The notes under the pieces: generated by a model
Told to the model about the DNA's origin: nothing
Databases searched by the model: none
The model's input: only the letters and a program-made list of their open reading frames with translations
Position numbers and translations under genes: made by a program
NCBI GenBank assembly: GCA_017959645.1
Contig: JAGDAE010000198.1
Coordinates: 1 to 5,460 of the forward strand
Direction of reading: 5' to 3'
From: Kiritimatiellia bacterium
GTDB taxonomy: Bacteria > Verrucomicrobiota > Kiritimatiellia > RFP12 > UBA1067
DNA: 5,460 nucleotides
In this document: one piece after another, positions 5,451 to 5,460 of the stretch
Layout of the letters: every line of letters starts with the position of its first letter
Numbering within the stretch: position 1 is the stretch's first letter

Positions 5451-5460
5451 AAAATAAATA

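Larger units (their letters stand above)
5119..5460 (-). pseudogene. Rhs-family (YD-repeat) protein, end of core, truncated
   Basis: The last 113 residues of an Rhs protein whose body lies beyond the window; the frame is open at 5460. Rhs proteins form a large beta-shell that encloses and delivers a variable C-terminal toxin. Visible core motifs in order: TFIWDPTEPVATRPLVW (residues 13-29), YYTHDGNKNVSEVV (42-55), AHYEYTPFGAL (63-73) and NPWRFSSEYSD (83-93). A normal core continues with a 'GLVYYNYRYY' and 'RDP' block; here it breaks straight after SSEYSD into a nonsense tail (AWPEHNKNQTAAKCTICI) and TGA at 5121-5119. A sensible tail resumes in another frame (5025-5189). Two tandem repeats with non-triplet units lie inside the coding frame. 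GTG at 5379 is not a true start, since homologous core sequence continues upstream of it. The Rhs assignment is firm; whether the break is biological or a sequence error cannot be told here. Confidence 0.85.

Noticed and set aside
1..5460. CRISPR arrays, tRNA or rRNA genes, insertion sequences, attachment sites
   Set aside because: No spaced direct repeats, cloverleaf-like sequence, rRNA signatures, transposase fragments or terminal inverted repeats were seen.

Overview
All recognisable genes in this window lie on the minus strand, so transcription runs from position 5460 towards position 1. Bases 1 to about 4110 are GC-rich and hold ordinary bacterial genes. Bases from about 4110 to 5460 are visibly AT-rich and hold the end of an Rhs-family (YD-repeat) gene with its satellite gene, which looks like an acquired accessory island. 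The Rhs motifs 'FIWDPTEPVATRPL', 'THDGNKNVSEVV' and 'NPWRFSSEYSD', set in a GC-rich background, remind me of Rhs genes from Lentisphaerota / Kiritimatiellota / Verrucomicrobiota genomes, many of them gut-associated. That placement is a recollection of style, not a search result.

From right to left: (i) 5460-5119 is the last part of an Rhs core. It stays in frame to the conserved 'RFSSEYSD' and then runs out of frame. A plausible, cysteine-containing continuation sits in another frame down to 5025. The Rhs reading frame carries two short tandem repeats with 7-bp and 8-bp units. (ii) 4973-4323 encodes a membrane-anchored extracytoplasmic protein of 216 aa with a strong ribosome binding site. 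It is in the position of an Rhs immunity gene. (iii) 4322-4111 is AT-rich and non-coding as far as I can tell, with one hairpin and one candidate promoter. (iv) 4110-3667 is an unrecognised 147-aa protein with an N-terminal membrane segment. Its C-terminus may be frameshifted, because a good transmembrane helix follows in another frame and ends at 3710.

(v) 3670-540 is a tight three-gene operon: a STAS anti-sigma-factor antagonist, a membrane sensor that joins a SpoIIE-type PP2C phosphatase and a GHKL ATPase/kinase in one chain, and a haemolysin-III/TrhA (PAQR-like) membrane protein. A good promoter precedes the operon, and its -10 box sits inside a perfect 10-bp inverted repeat. The first two genes make a partner-switching module: the phosphatase would dephosphorylate the STAS protein in response to an extracytoplasmic signal, and the fused kinase-like domain could re-phosphorylate it or bind a partner. 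No sigma factor gene is in the window. (vi) 453-1 is the N-terminal IMP cyclohydrolase half of purH, cut by the window edge, with its own extended -10 promoter.

The most interesting items are the broken Rhs end with its non-triplet repeats and candidate immunity gene, the fused phosphatase/kinase switch protein with its STAS partner, and the palindrome around the operon promoter.
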